Assembly: GCA_009692265.1 (NCBI GenBank)
Contig: SHZM01000004.1
Coordinates: 1-64,000, forward strand
DNA length: 64,000 nucleotides
Reading direction: 5' to 3'
Origin: Gammaproteobacteria bacterium
GTDB taxonomy: Bacteria; Pseudomonadota; Gammaproteobacteria; Ga0077536
Below are positions 1 through 9,194 of the stretch, in pieces. Made by a program: the position numbers and the translations under genes. Position 1 is the stretch's first letter. Each line of letters opens with the position of its first letter. The notes under the pieces were generated by a model. It was not told the origin of the DNA, searched no databases, and worked only from the letters and a program-made list of their open reading frames with translations.

Positions 1-78
1 GACCGCGAAATCCACCGCCACCGTGCCATTCAAAAACGCCTGCAACTGGGCCGGCGTCACTAATTGTTTGTCGTTCAT
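1..78 (-). CDS. Transposase/integrase N-terminus, cut by window edge
   Basis: A minus-strand frame opens with ATG at 76-78 and runs off the left edge, giving 26 residues beginning MNDKQLVTPAQLQAFLNG. The pattern xLxxLQAFLxGTxxVxF resembles the N-terminus of DDE integrase-type transposases of about 380 aa that I recall from IS481/IS3-like elements. A fragment of the catalytic core of what looks like the same family lies at 28897-29094. Only the first residues are visible, so neither intactness nor family can be confirmed. Bases 79-281 hold nothing else I recognise. Confidence 0.4.
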   Translation of the reverse strand, partial: MNDKQLVTPAQLQAFLNGTVAVDFAV

Positions 79-281
79 ATCGATCACCATGCCTCGCATC
101 ATGACCGAACCCAGCTACCCCTTCAGACTCATACTCCGTTGGACAAGGCGCCAGTGGCACGAGGGTCCGCCCGCCGTCATAATCAGACCCCTGCGACTCG
201 CCGATTGGTTAGTGGGAAAAGCCAAGTGGGATCTTTAAGCAAGGTGACTGTGGTGCCCAGCCGGTCATTGAGAGGAACTGT

Positions 282-1331
282 ATGAAGTTTGGTCTGCTGT
301 ACCTACCGACGTTTGATGCCGAGACCCATGGCGATTCGGCCGGCCTGTATCGCGATATTTTCGAACAAGTCGAACTCGGCGAAGCGCTAGGCTTCGATAC
401 CGTGTGGGCCGCCGAGCACCATTTCACGCCCTACGGCGGGGACATTCCTAATCCACCGACCTTCCTTGCCGCGCTGGCCCAACGTACTAAACGCATGCGG
501 CTGGGCAGCGCTGGGGTCGCGCTGCCCTTGAACCGTGCCCTGAACACCGCGGAACAACTCGCGATGGTGGATGCGATGTCCGGCGGCCGGGTTGAGATCG
601 GCGTGGTACGCGCGTTCCTCGATTTTGAATACAAAGCGCTGCAAGTCGACATGAATGAAAGCCGCGAGCGATTTAATGAAAGCATCGAAGTGCTGCTCGG
701 AACCTGGGCTAATGAGAGTTTCTCGTATCACGGCAAACATAATCATTTCGACAATGTGATGCTGCGGCCGCGCCCGGTACAACGGCGACCGCGCATTGTC
801 GTTGGCACCGTGTTAAGCCCGGAATCGGCCGTTTATGCCGGCCAGCACGGGTTCGACCTGATGGTGATCCCGTATGCCGTATCGCTCGCCGGGGTGCGCA
901 AGACTGTCGACCTCTATCACGCGGCATTAAAAGAATCCGGTCGAGATCCGAGCGATCACAATGTCCATGCAACGTTTCATACGTTCGTCGATCGCGACGA
1001 AGCCACGGCGATCGCCGCCGTGCGCGAACCGATCGAGCGCTATGTCCAGTACTTCGCCGAAGCGGTTGCGGGCGATACGTGGTCCAAGGACTATGTCGGT
1101 TATGAAGGGATCGTCAATAAGGTCCTGGCATTAAAAAATTTCGATGTGATGTACGACCGCCGGGTGTTGATTGGCACGCCAGCACGCGTGCATGAGACGA
1201 TGGGGATGGCGATCGAGGCTGGGATCACCGAAATTTCCTGCGTGACGATCTTGCCCGGCCTGCCGCAGGCCAAGATATTAGAGTCGTTACGTCTATTCGC
1301 GGATGAAATCATGCCGCGGTATCGCGACTAA
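282..1331 (+). CDS. LLM-class flavin-dependent oxidoreductase
   Basis: A 349-residue protein of the bacterial luciferase-like monooxygenase superfamily, a TIM barrel that uses reduced FMN or F420 to oxidise a substrate. The N-terminal strand MKFGLLYLPTF, the segment DTVWAAEHHF (about residues 40-50) and LGSAGVALPLNRAL (about 75-90) are typical. The C-terminus LFADEIMPRYRD is the usual family ending. The length matches the longer LuxA-like subgroup. ATG at 282 follows GAGAGGAAC, a good ribosome binding site. The gene stands alone, convergent with the cyclase/TPR gene. It is one of three intact LLM enzymes here. The substrate cannot be read from sequence. Confidence 0.9.
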   Translation: MKFGLLYLPTFDAETHGDSAGLYRDIFEQVELGEALGFDTVWAAEHHFTPYGGDIPNPPTFLAALAQRTKRMRLGSAGVALPLNRALNTAEQLAMVDAMSGGRVEIGVVRAFLDFEYKALQVDMNESRERFNESIEVLLGTWANESFSYHGKHNHFDNVMLRPRPVQRRPRIVVGTVLSPESAVYAGQHGFDLMVIPYAVSLAGVRKTVDLYHAALKESGRDPSDHNVHATFHTFVDRDEATAIAAVREPIERYVQYFAEAVAGDTWSKDYVGYEGIVNKVLALKNFDVMYDRRVLIGTPARVHETMGMAIEAGITEISCVTILPGLPQAKILESLRLFADEIMPRYRD

Positions 1332-1358
1332 CTTTTTTCGATTTCCAGACGGCTGCGG

Positions 1359-2519
1359 CTATTCCTGGAAACCCGCCGCGATTAAAGCCTCGCGATAATG
1401 CGCCAGATCACTTTGATTCTTGTAGTACAGGAACGGCAACACCTGCGCGTTGATTGAAAACCCCGGCACCCGCGCCAGCACTTCGCGCACACACGCGGCT
1501 GCATCACTCTGGTTTCCGGCACCTAGGTGACAGGCTGCGAGCAACGCCAAAGTTTGCTCATTCTTCGCGTTGATGTGCTGGATCGCCTCGATTGCCTCGG
1601 TGTAACGTCTGGCGACAAAGTAGGCACGGCACAGGTGCGCCCAGAAGCGCTCGGGGTGAAACGGATTCAAGCGCATGGCTTTTTGGATCCATTCGATGGC
1701 CGGCTCACCTTGGCCAAGCCAGGTCAGCAATTCGCCCTGCTGCACCACGATCAAATCATCGTTCGGATTCAGGCTAAGCGCGCGCTGCTGGTGGTACATC
1801 ATTTTATCGAAATCATTACGCAACATCGCCAGGGCCGCGGCGACCCGGTGCACGTCGCTTTCGTTGTCATCGAGGGTCAGTGCCAGCGCTAGCTCCGATT
1901 CGATCTCGGTGAAGGTGGCTTTTGGGTCCGCGCTCCACTTCGAACTGACGGCCTGTCCGAGAATGCACGCGCGCCAGGCATGCGCGTGCGCGTAGCGCGG
2001 ATCGAGTTCGATCGCACGGGCAATGAGTTCCTGCGCCCGCGCGTTATCCTCGCGCTGGGAACGATGATGTAACAGTTTAGCGGTGACGACGCATTCGTAG
2101 GCGGCCATATTTTCGGTGGCCTTGCGTGCCGCGCGTTCGCGGGTCGAGGCTTCCACCCGCCCGGGCAGCACCGCCACTATGGCACGCGTCATCTCGTCCT
2201 GCAGATCAAAAATATCCGCGAGTTCGCGATCGTACCGCTCAGCCCAAACATGCCGATCGGCTTCGGCATCGAGCAACTGCGCGGAAATGCGGATGCGGTT
2301 ACCTGCGCGACGCACGCTGCCTTCCAGCACGTAATTAACCTTAAGGTCTCGCGCGATCTTGCGCACATCGACTGTCTGCCCCTTATATTTCATCGAGGTG
2401 TTGCGGGAGATCACGATCAATTCATGAAAGCGCGATAACTCAGTCAGGATATCCTCGGTCAGTCCGTCGACAAAAAACTCCTGCTCGGCGACACCGCTCA
2501 TATTGGGAAACGGCAGCAC
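1359..2519 (-). CDS. TPR / TolB-N-like C-terminal half of a class III cyclase gene
   Basis: A 386-residue ORF beginning LPFPNMSG with a GTG as first possible start. In many proteobacterial adenylate/guanylate cyclase proteins the catalytic domain is followed by the segment KPxIxVLPFxNMSG, a FlgO/TolB-N-like fold (here about residues 1-120) and TPR repeats (about 130-370). That segment is present: the residues KPAIIVLPF are encoded just upstream of the GTG, and the frame is open back to a TAG at 2553-2555, exactly the stop of the cyclase ORF. The two ORFs are therefore one gene in one frame, interrupted by a single amber codon. Whether this half is translated separately, by readthrough, or not at all is unknown. 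Confidence 0.75.
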   Translation of the reverse strand: MLPFPNMSGVAEQEFFVDGLTEDILTELSRFHELIVISRNTSMKYKGQTVDVRKIARDLKVNYVLEGSVRRAGNRIRISAQLLDAEADRHVWAERYDRELADIFDLQDEMTRAIVAVLPGRVEASTRERAARKATENMAAYECVVTAKLLHHRSQREDNARAQELIARAIELDPRYAHAHAWRACILGQAVSSKWSADPKATFTEIESELALALTLDDNESDVHRVAAALAMLRNDFDKMMYHQQRALSLNPNDDLIVVQQGELLTWLGQGEPAIEWIQKAMRLNPFHPERFWAHLCRAYFVARRYTEAIEAIQHINAKNEQTLALLAACHLGAGNQSDAAACVREVLARVPGFSINAQVLPFLYYKNQSDLAHYREALIAAGFQE

Positions 2520-2552
2520 GATGATGGCGGGCTTGCTTCCGGCGGACGCCGC

Positions 2553-3170
2553 CTAAAGGCTCGGAGGACCCGCCGAGGTGGTGGGTGCTGTGGTGGATTT
2601 TAGCGCCGTGCCCGCTTCTGCGACACCTCGCTCACGCACCCGAAATACCCGTATCGGTTCCGGAATGTTTTTCAGGGAGTGCTCGCCAGTATCCTCGAAC
2701 ACGAAATCAAGTTTGCGCTGGATCTCAGCGTGTACCTTACCCGTGATGCAGATGCCGCCAGCCTCGGCAAGTGCTTCGATGCGAGCTGCGACGTTGACGC
2801 CGTCGCCGTAGATCCTACCTTCTTCCGCGACAATGTCGCCCAGGTTCACGCCGATGCGAAATACCATGCGCCGCGATTCCGGGATACTGGCATTGCAGTC
2901 CCGCAAATGAACCTGAATTTCTACCGAGGCCGCGACCGCATCCACTGCGCTGCCGAACTCCGCCAAAATATTATCGCCCGGGGAATCGACAATGCGCCCG
3001 TGATACGCGCCGACGACCTTGCTAAATAGATCGCGATAGGTGGAAAGGATCCGCACGGTCGCGACATCGTCTTCGCTCATCAGGCGGCTGTAACCCGCCG
3101 CATCGGCGCTCAAAATGGCCGCGAGGCGTCGCTGTATCCGCGATTCGTTGTTTTGTTCACTGTCCGACAT
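2553..3170 (-). CDS. Class III adenylate/guanylate cyclase catalytic domain
   Basis: A 205-residue protein consisting almost entirely of a class III nucleotidyl cyclase domain. RRLAAILSADAAGYSRLM (about residues 14-31) contains the first metal-binding Asp, and SPGDNILAEF (about 63-72) the second metal region. FRIGVNLGDI and GDGVNVAARIE (about 104-132) are the family hallmark. The protein stops after a linker at TAG 2553-2555; the same frame continues into the TPR part. Upstream bases 3171-3476 lie between this gene and divergent vsr and presumably hold both promoters; I see no gene there. As it stands it would be a soluble cyclase lacking its usual C-terminal sensor/TPR half. Confidence 0.85.
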   Translation of the reverse strand: MSDSEQNNESRIQRRLAAILSADAAGYSRLMSEDDVATVRILSTYRDLFSKVVGAYHGRIVDSPGDNILAEFGSAVDAVAASVEIQVHLRDCNASIPESRRMVFRIGVNLGDIVAEEGRIYGDGVNVAARIEALAEAGGICITGKVHAEIQRKLDFVFEDTGEHSLKNIPEPIRVFRVRERGVAEAGTALKSTTAPTTSAGPPSL

Positions 3171-3476
3171 GGGGGTTCGATCGACTTTCAGAACACGGGG
3201 GGAATCATGGTCAAGGTTGCGCTTAGGATGCTATACCGGAAAGATAACTGCCCTTTATCGCGAAATCGAGCGTTACAGATGCGAAAGCTGAACGAAGTTC
3301 GCCACGCGTTGGTACCGATGACCCGTTCATTGATATGGATGCGTGCGTAGAGCGACTGAGATCCGCCATCGCGCTCCGCATCCTGATTAAGATGCTTAAG
3401 GTTTTGTGGGATCACGTCCGAGACATTTTGCGTCTGCCCCGAACTTGGCGTTCAAACTATTCGAAGTTCTCGCTAC

Positions 3477-3884
3477 ATGATTGATACCCTCACACCGTCG
3501 GAACGAAGCGCTCGGATGGCCCTTGTCAAGGCATCGAACACGAAACCAGAAATCGCTATAAGGAAGCTAGTATATGCACTCGGATATCGATATCGGCTGC
3601 ATGATAAAAAACTGCCAGGCACTCCCGACCTCGTATTTTCTTCCAAAAAGAAAATAATATTTGTCCATGGTTGTTTCTGGCACCGGCATGCTAGTTGTAA
3701 ACTGGCCCGACTACCTAAAAGCCGGCTCGGATTTTGGCTTCCAAAGCTAGAATCAAATCGTAAGCGAGACTTGGTATCGAAGAGAGCGTTAAAGAGAATG
3801 GGATGGCAAGTTATGATCATTTGGGAATGCCAAGCTGGCCGAACCACCTGGTTAGGACGACAGCTCAGCGAGTTTCTTGAATAA
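3477..3884 (+). CDS. vsr: Very short patch repair endonuclease
   Basis: A 135-residue Vsr family protein. Vsr nicks next to T:G mismatches that arise when 5-methylcytosine deaminates, and is usually encoded beside a cytosine-5 methyltransferase. Visible features are the start TPSERSARMALVKASNTKPE, the catalytic segment GTPDLVF, VHGCFWHRH (zinc and active-site His residues) and the C-terminal WxVMIIWECQ. All key segments are present and the length is normal. The gene is 13 bases upstream of the methyltransferase start, so they were one transcript. The stretch is visibly AT-richer than its neighbours, consistent with horizontal acquisition of the whole restriction island. The partner methyltransferase is broken. 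Confidence 0.93.
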   Translation: MIDTLTPSERSARMALVKASNTKPEIAIRKLVYALGYRYRLHDKKLPGTPDLVFSSKKKIIFVHGCFWHRHASCKLARLPKSRLGFWLPKLESNRKRDLVSKRALKRMGWQVMIIWECQAGRTTWLGRQLSEFLE

Positions 3885-3897
3885 GGACTTCACGCGC

Positions 3898-5091
3898 ATG
3901 AAAGCAGTCGAACTTTTTGCAGGTGCCGGTGGATTAGGGATGGGTATTTCACTCGCGGGCTTGCGACACGATCCGAATTAACCAGGAACGCGGCTTTCCC
4001 ATCGTCGTCGATTGGCCACTGTATCAGTGTGATGTGCGCGATTAGATTAAGTCCGCTAACGCTTCCGCGCTCGATGGCGAAGTAGAGTTGGTCGCGGGGG
4101 GACCACCGTGCCAGCCGTTTTCCATGGGCGGAAAACATGGCGCATTCAACGATGAGCGAGACATGTTCCCGACAACCGTTGAAGTGGTTCGAAAAATTCG
4201 ACCGAAAGCGTTTATCTTCGAAAACGTGAAAGGATTAACTAGATCCTCTTTTGCGAATTATTACCAGTACATTCAACTACAACTTGAATTTCCGGAAGCG
4301 TTCAAAGCGCCCGACGAAACGTGGATTAGCCACTTAAATCGGCTACAGATGGAAAAATCATCCGGGAGACGACACCTCGCGGGCCTCACCTATAACGTAA
4401 TTCCCACGCTCGTTAACGCGGCTAATTTTGGAATTCCTCAGCGGCGGGAGCGTGTGTTCATTGTAGGGTTTCGATCGGATCCTGGTATCCAGTGGCACTT
4501 CCCAAAAGAAACACACTCGTTGGACGCATTAATTCATGACCAATGGGTAAACAGCGAATACTGGGACCGCCACCGGATACCGAAATCGAAGCGTCCAAGC
4601 ATGCCACCTGGAATTCGCTCTAAAGTCGATCGATTAAAGATGCAGTTATTTCTACCCGCCAGTCATCCATGGCGAACCGTGCGCGATGCTTTAGCGACGT
4701 TGCCCCTCCCGAACGCGAGGGCGGTAGTGAAGTTGTCCTGAATCATCGATTGCAATTGGGGGCAAGGACCTATCCTGGGCATACCGGCAGTCCATTGGAT
4801 TTACCGGCGAAGACTTTGAAGGCTGGTGATCACGGAGTGCCTGGTGGAGAAAACATGATGGTATTAGCCTCGGGCGAAACGCGCTATTTCACTGTACGAG
4901 AATCGGCTCGCCTTCAAACTTTCCCTGATGGTTACGAACTTCATGGTTCGTGGACCGAGGCAATGCGCCAACTTGGAAACGCGGTTCCGGTCAGCCTTGC
5001 TCACTTGGTAGCCGCGCCGGTGGCCGCCAAGTTAATTCACGGCGAGGAGGATCGATTGAAGCGTCGACTAAAGATGGAATCTATCGCTTGA
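3898..5091 (+). pseudogene. DNA cytosine-5 methyltransferase, frameshifted and internally deleted
   Basis: Motifs of a C5-methyltransferase occur in order but in different frames. Motif I ELFAGAGGLGMGI follows ATG 3898 and the frame ends after GLRHDPN. Out of frame comes INQERGFPIVVDWPLYQCDVRD followed by a stop. Then GGPPCQPFS (motif IV, catalytic Cys), FENVKGL (VI) and QRRERVF (VIII) lie in ORF 4088-4741, and GNAVPVSLA (X) in ORF 4669-5091. About a dozen codons after motif I seem deleted. The frame change near 4710 is explained by loss of one C from CCCC before GAACGCGAGGG. At least three lesions make function unlikely as sequenced. Context suggests it once protected against the downstream Eco29kI-like nuclease. 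Confidence 0.85.
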
Positions 5092-5621
5092 GCGAGGAAG
5101 GGCAATACAACCCCCTCGATAAACGTAACCTTGGGGCAAGTGTCGCCGAAGCCCTACTGTTGAGGCGCGCGCAACCATTAAGTCATGTAACGGATTTCAA
5201 GGGCGCGGGAATTTATGTCATGTACTACGTTGGAGACTTCGACCCTTACGCCGGGATATCGGATCAGAACAGAAAAGCCAAATTTAGGGCTCCGATATAC
5301 GTCGGGAAGGCTGTTCCAGAAGGTGCGCGCAAAGGAGGTGCCGTCAACAGAACTTCGACTACCACCAGCGCGTTAGCAAGGCGACTTAAGGAACACGCGG
5401 ACTCCATTATTTGCGCCACGAATTTGGCAATAGAGGATTTTTATTATCGCTATCTGATCGTCGACGACATCTGGATCCCACTTGGCGAGTCGCTGTTAAT
5501 CGCCAAGTTTTGCCCACTTTGGAATTCCATTATCGATGGCTTCGGCAACCATGATCCGGGAAAGGGACGTTACGAGGGTATGCACCCACGATGGGATGTC
5601 TTACACCCAGGAAGGAAATAG
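5088..5621 (+). CDS. Eco29kI-family GIY-YIG restriction endonuclease
   Basis: A type II restriction enzyme of the Eco29kI/NgoMIII group; known members cut CCGCGG with a GIY-YIG nuclease domain. GIYVMYYVG and PIYVGKAVPEG carry the two conserved tyrosines. ARRLKEHAD carries the conserved Arg and His, and ESLLIAKFCPLWN the metal-binding Glu and the Asn. All expected catalytic residues are present. The start chosen is TTG 5088, overlapping the methyltransferase TGA as TTGA; the ORF-track start at 4950 lies inside the methyltransferase. This gives about 177 residues against about 214 in Eco29kI, so the true start could differ. Actual specificity is inferred from family only. Confidence 0.85.
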   Translation: MSEEGQYNPLDKRNLGASVAEALLLRRAQPLSHVTDFKGAGIYVMYYVGDFDPYAGISDQNRKAKFRAPIYVGKAVPEGARKGGAVNRTSTTTSALARRLKEHADSIICATNLAIEDFYYRYLIVDDIWIPLGESLLIAKFCPLWNSIIDGFGNHDPGKGRYEGMHPRWDVLHPGRK

Positions 5622-5795
5622 GCGGAAAAATGCAAACCGCGTTCCGAATCGAACAGACAGATTGTCGCGGATGTAACAAATCACCTACGGCAAACAATAA
5701 TTCCCGCGAATCCCAGATTTTTGAATATTGAAGAAGAAGCTGGAGATTATGTAGTACAAAAGAGCGACTTCGACGATGGGTTGCCGGACGATTAA
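5622..5795 (+). other. Open frame directly after the endonuclease stop, possible gene remnant
   Basis: After the TAG of the endonuclease the same frame stays open for 57 more codons to TAA 5793-5795. It has no ATG of its own and ends in an acidic tail, VVQKSDFDDGLPDD. The composition looks protein-like and the stretch is AT-rich like the rest of the island. It may be the 3' end of a lost third gene of the restriction cassette, or an extension cut off by a nonsense change. I do not recognise a family. Confidence 0.3.
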
Positions 5796-5817
5796 GCTTA
5801 CAGAAAGGATAACCGTC

Positions 5818-6339
5818 CTACATCAATTCATTCGACGGCATCCGCGGATGCAGCGCCTTGCGCGCGGATTCCGCGCCGGCAACAGGTAAGCCTCGCGGAT
5901 CGAGTAAGCCTATCTGCACCAACACGCTCGCCTGATCCCAGTAGATGTGTTCGTAGGCGAGTTTCCCTTCGCGGAAATGGACGATGGCGACCAGCGCAAC
6001 TTCCACCCGCCGGCCGGTCGGCGCGATTCGCGGCAGCATCCAGTCCATTACGATCGTGTGGGTGAATTTGAAAATCATCTCATCGACGAGTCGATCCGCT
6101 CCCACGGTGCGCGATACCGGGATCATCTCGGTATCGGGCGGCATCTGTGGAATGAAATGCTTGGCGTAGAACTCGCGCAGTTCAGCCTTACCAACCCCGC
6201 CCGTCATCACCGGGATGTGATTGACATAGGCATCCTCAACCATCGTCGCCAAGGTGTCCTCGGTATGCCGGGTATCGAATTCGTATTTAACGTGTTCGGC
6301 CCACAAGGCTTCGAGATCTGGTGCGGCGCGCTCGGTCAT
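5818..6339 (-). CDS. SnoaL-like / NTF2-fold protein
   Basis: A 173-residue protein with the look of the NTF2-like, SnoaL-type alpha+beta barrel. The N-terminal helix LWAEHVKYEFDTRHTEDTLATM is followed by YVNHIPVMTGGVGKAELREFY, then VDEMIFKFTHT and VEVALVAIVHFREGKLAYEHIYWDQAS, the strands that line the pocket. Such proteins include ketosteroid isomerase and polyketide cyclase relatives as well as many with no known activity. No catalytic residues can be assigned safely. It stands alone, downstream of and convergent with the restriction island. Confidence 0.75.
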   Translation of the reverse strand: MTERAAPDLEALWAEHVKYEFDTRHTEDTLATMVEDAYVNHIPVMTGGVGKAELREFYAKHFIPQMPPDTEMIPVSRTVGADRLVDEMIFKFTHTIVMDWMLPRIAPTGRRVEVALVAIVHFREGKLAYEHIYWDQASVLVQIGLLDPRGLPVAGAESARKALHPRMPSNELM

Positions 6340-6467
6340 GAACAGGCTCCCGGGTATGGAGTGATAGAGTCGTTAAAGTCTAGCCCACATTAGTGGTGGT
6401 CAGCATGGCGATTATTCTCCCGGGAATTAGGGTAGGGCAACAGATCAGGTTACCGCGCGGGTTAACT

Positions 6468-6487
6468 TTCCCCTTTGCAAAGGGGAA
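6468..6487. terminator. Perfect 20-base palindrome, terminator-like
   Basis: TTCCCCTTTGCAAAGGGGAA reads the same on both strands. It lies just beyond the stop of the minus-strand AAA-cyclase remnant and could form a hairpin in either transcript. No long T run follows, so the terminator role is inferred. The rest of 6340-6502 holds no gene I can see. Confidence 0.4.
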
Positions 6488-6502
6488 CTGAAGGGGATTT
6501 GT

Positions 6503-7255
6503 TTATGCAAGACGTGCCAACAGCGCATGCGCCTCCTGTAGATCCGGTGTCTCGAACCCTTCGGTGAACCACCCGTAAAGCGGTGCGAGTAGTGCCCGTG
6601 CGCCGGCCAATTCCAAATACGCAACTGCTTTGTCGAGATTACCGCTGCGACTGTAGTGATGGCCCAAGTCACTGTAATGATCTTCGAGTTCTTGACGGTA
6701 AGTGCTCTCGATGGCCTGGGCGGTGCGCTCGTGGATGACCTTGCGTCGTTCTTGTAGCAGCGACTGATCGGCGACGTCCTGGGTCAGTGCGTGTTTGAAC
6801 ACGTACTCCACGTCCGGTAGTGCCGGCGTTTCGTAGAGAAACTCCTTGCGCTGGAGCGCGTCGAGCAATTGATGGAAGCGTTGAAAAATGGCGTGCCTTC
6901 GGTCTTCTCCAGAATCCACTGGCGCAGACTCGCGAACCGGTTAGTCGGAGTTGACTCCGCACGATCATTCAGCAGAACACCCAGAAACTCCTCGCAGGTC
7001 TTCGAAGATCATCAACAACGGCTGTTCGAGGCTCGCCCATGATCCCGATCACCTGCCCACGTCCTTCGCGGACCTGCGCAAGCGCCTGCTGCAGCTGGCT
7101 GAATTCTTGTTGACGACCTACGAAGCGGGTCAGCCCACACCGGGCGGCCACTTATAATCGCGTCCGGAGTTGTCCCACCCCCAACACCTCATAGATGGGC
7201 AGCGACGCTCTCGCAGCAATTCACGGGCTTGCAGCAATACTTCGTCAAAGGTCAT
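6503..7255 (-). pseudogene. AAA-ATPase adenylate cyclase family gene, shredded remnant
   Basis: Pieces of the roughly 1100-residue cyclase-AAA-TPR proteins remain in order but in different frames. MTFDEVLLQARELLRER (from ATG 7255) matches the usual N-terminus. LTRFVGRQQEFSQLQQALAQ marks the start of the AAA module. [20 protein letters not shown] with ALTQDVAD is the region after the ATPase, and [21 protein letters not shown] is the C-terminus. The cyclase domain, Walker motifs and most TPRs are gone, so there were several internal deletions plus frameshifts. A longer fragment of a paralogue lies at 29097-31427. Bases 7256-7475 contain nothing recognisable. Confidence 0.75.
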
Positions 7256-7475
7256 GCCAGGCTTTGGCTTTTAGTTAACGTGTGAACGGATTTTCAATGA
7301 CTAAACCCTCGTTGCGCTTATGTCGATTAAATGGGTTGTAGCCGGTAAAGAAACCCCGCAGATCCTTGAAGCGCAGCGGTTTCTTTTTCGGGCATGGCTA
7401 TTTATAGCAGCGCCGAGTTGGGCTCGCTACGCCGTCCTGTCTCCGACCGTTATGTTCACGATGATACGTTTGCTA

Positions 7476-8855
7476 TCAAACCCCAAGTCGCCGAATCGCG
7501 GCCTCGGTACAGTATTGCCGAAACAGTGATTCGTCGTTTACCCGCATGCTGTAGCCGCCGCGAATTGATTTAACCTGCTGAAAGCGCGTCATCCGATTGG
7601 TTTGCATGTCGTAGGCATGCACATTGCACCAGGACCAATATGGCTGAGTGCCATAATCAGCCACCCGCTGGTCGCCGTTCTCATACATCGAATAACAGCC
7701 GTCGAACGAGCGAAATGGCTGGCCCGCGCGATCGTAGGTGACCATTCCGACCGGCAACAATGTCCGTGCATCGAACCACACTCGTTTCCGTGAGACAGGC
7801 GCGCGCGGATAACCGGTCGGTTCGGCTTCGACCACGATCGTTTCTGGGATCATTTCCACTTTCGTATCCCAAAAGGTTAGGCCTTTAGGACCTCCGTGCG
7901 TGGGACATTCCCAATTCTCATGCTCGCTGTGCCAATTCTGCGAAAGCCCCGCCAAATAAGGACCGCGCCCGATTACTTTATAGTTGCCCCAGGTGAGATA
8001 AGGATCGCCCGCGGTCCACGTATCGGAGAGAAATAAGTTGGAACCCGGAATCAACGGCTCGAAGCGCTTGTTGGCGGGAAAACGACGGACCCGCTTGATG
8101 CCGGGTAGAAAAAGCTTAACGGACGGAAACTGGGTTTGATCGTATTCCCACGTACTCAAATACGTGGTGCCTTTGTAATCGTTCGGGTAGGTGAAGATCA
8201 CCGAGTTATAGCGCAGCTTGTTTTCGGAGCCCGGGAGATAGGGTTTCGGATCGATGCTCACGCGACCGACTGCCGCATACTCGCACCACACGACTTCGTA
8301 ATAATGGCTTTGCTCACCTTGAGCGTCGATTTCGTAGTCTTTACTCACATAGAAAGAAACGTCGTGTCGGCCCCAGGACAAGGTGACCGGGATGAAACAC
8401 TCGGCACCGTTGCTCGGTTCCGGGAACGGATTACCACCGATCCACGGCTTGCCTTCCCGGGTGTAGACATTCCCCACGGCATCGAGCACCGCCTGACCTT
8501 TATTGCGCAGAGTCGCTTCGATGTAATCGACAGGGCTCAGCCGGGTCATATCCTTGACCGACTCGACCAGCTCCAGCTTGCGCCCCATTTGTTTGATCTG
8601 GCTGAATCTAATCGGATCTATCAAATCCTGGATGAGATCAACATTATCGGCATCGATAATATCGCCCGGCTTCACCGTGCCCTTGGTGTACATCTCGATC
8701 GAGAGGAGTTCGTCCGGATAGCTTTTCTCAAAAGTGCCGTTCTGGGCGACTGCATCCCACACGCTGCCGAACACGCCAGCACCAAGAATTCCACGCGCGG
8801 TCTGCTGCATGAAATGGCGTCGGCTGTAGTTAAAGTCGTATTTTCGAATTCGCAT
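7476..8855 (-). CDS. DUF1329 family protein with Tat-like signal
   Basis: A DUF1329 protein of 459 residues, a family of exported proteins with a LolA/LppX-like half-barrel fold, often found in genomes degrading hydrophobic compounds. The N-terminus has YSRRHFMQQTARGILGAG, a twin-arginine-like pair plus hydrophobic stretch, suggesting Tat export. Typical family segments are MTRLSPVDYIEATLRNKG, PYLTWGNYKVIGRGPYL, RKRVWFDARTLLPVGMVTYD and PYWSWCNVHAYDMQTNRMTRF. I chose ATG 8855 because the signal begins there; the ORF track runs 31 codons further upstream. Function is unknown, with lipid or hydrophobic-substrate handling at the envelope inferred. Bases 8856-9194 hold no recognised gene. Confidence 0.8.
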   Translation of the reverse strand: MRIRKYDFNYSRRHFMQQTARGILGAGVFGSVWDAVAQNGTFEKSYPDELLSIEMYTKGTVKPGDIIDADNVDLIQDLIDPIRFSQIKQMGRKLELVESVKDMTRLSPVDYIEATLRNKGQAVLDAVGNVYTREGKPWIGGNPFPEPSNGAECFIPVTLSWGRHDVSFYVSKDYEIDAQGEQSHYYEVVWCEYAAVGRVSIDPKPYLPGSENKLRYNSVIFTYPNDYKGTTYLSTWEYDQTQFPSVKLFLPGIKRVRRFPANKRFEPLIPGSNLFLSDTWTAGDPYLTWGNYKVIGRGPYLAGLSQNWHSEHENWECPTHGGPKGLTFWDTKVEMIPETIVVEAEPTGYPRAPVSRKRVWFDARTLLPVGMVTYDRAGQPFRSFDGCYSMYENGDQRVADYGTQPYWSWCNVHAYDMQTNRMTRFQQVKSIRGGYSMRVNDESLFRQYCTEAAIRRLGV

Positions 8856-9194
8856 GTTGAAAACCCCGGTTGTTCCAGTGGGTGCGGCGCGCTTGGAGCT
8901 TGCCAAGGCGTTGTAGCGAGATCTCAACTGCCGTGGAAGGCGCTGCAACGCGCGGCTTAGTCAGGCTGCCCCGGGTCCATTGTAGTGGATGCAGTCGGCT
9001 CTAGCGTAGTGTGTTAGGCGAAGGATTGGACCTGAACACGGTGTAACCGCGATACTTGGATCGAATACTAAAAAATGAGGCAACGATGTATCCGGCCACA
9101 GCGCATGATCTCGAGCCCCATCTCTCGAAGCTCGAGGTTGGTGATGAGGCACTCCATCGTTAGCACCTGTTAGGAGCGAGCCGGAAGAAGCACC

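Noticed and set aside
2553-2555. TAG as a reassigned sense codon in this organism
   Set aside because: TAG ends other genes normally here, for example the restriction endonuclease at 5619-5621, so a global code change is unlikely.
4950-5621. The 223-aa ORF start for the restriction endonuclease
   Set aside because: The first 46 codons overlap the methyltransferase C-terminus (motif X) in another frame and do not look like the Eco29kI family; TTG 5088 is more plausible.
8136-8960. Plus-strand ORF of 274 aa opposite the DUF1329 gene
   Set aside because: It is the antisense shadow of a well-conserved gene, has no recognisable motifs and an implausible composition.
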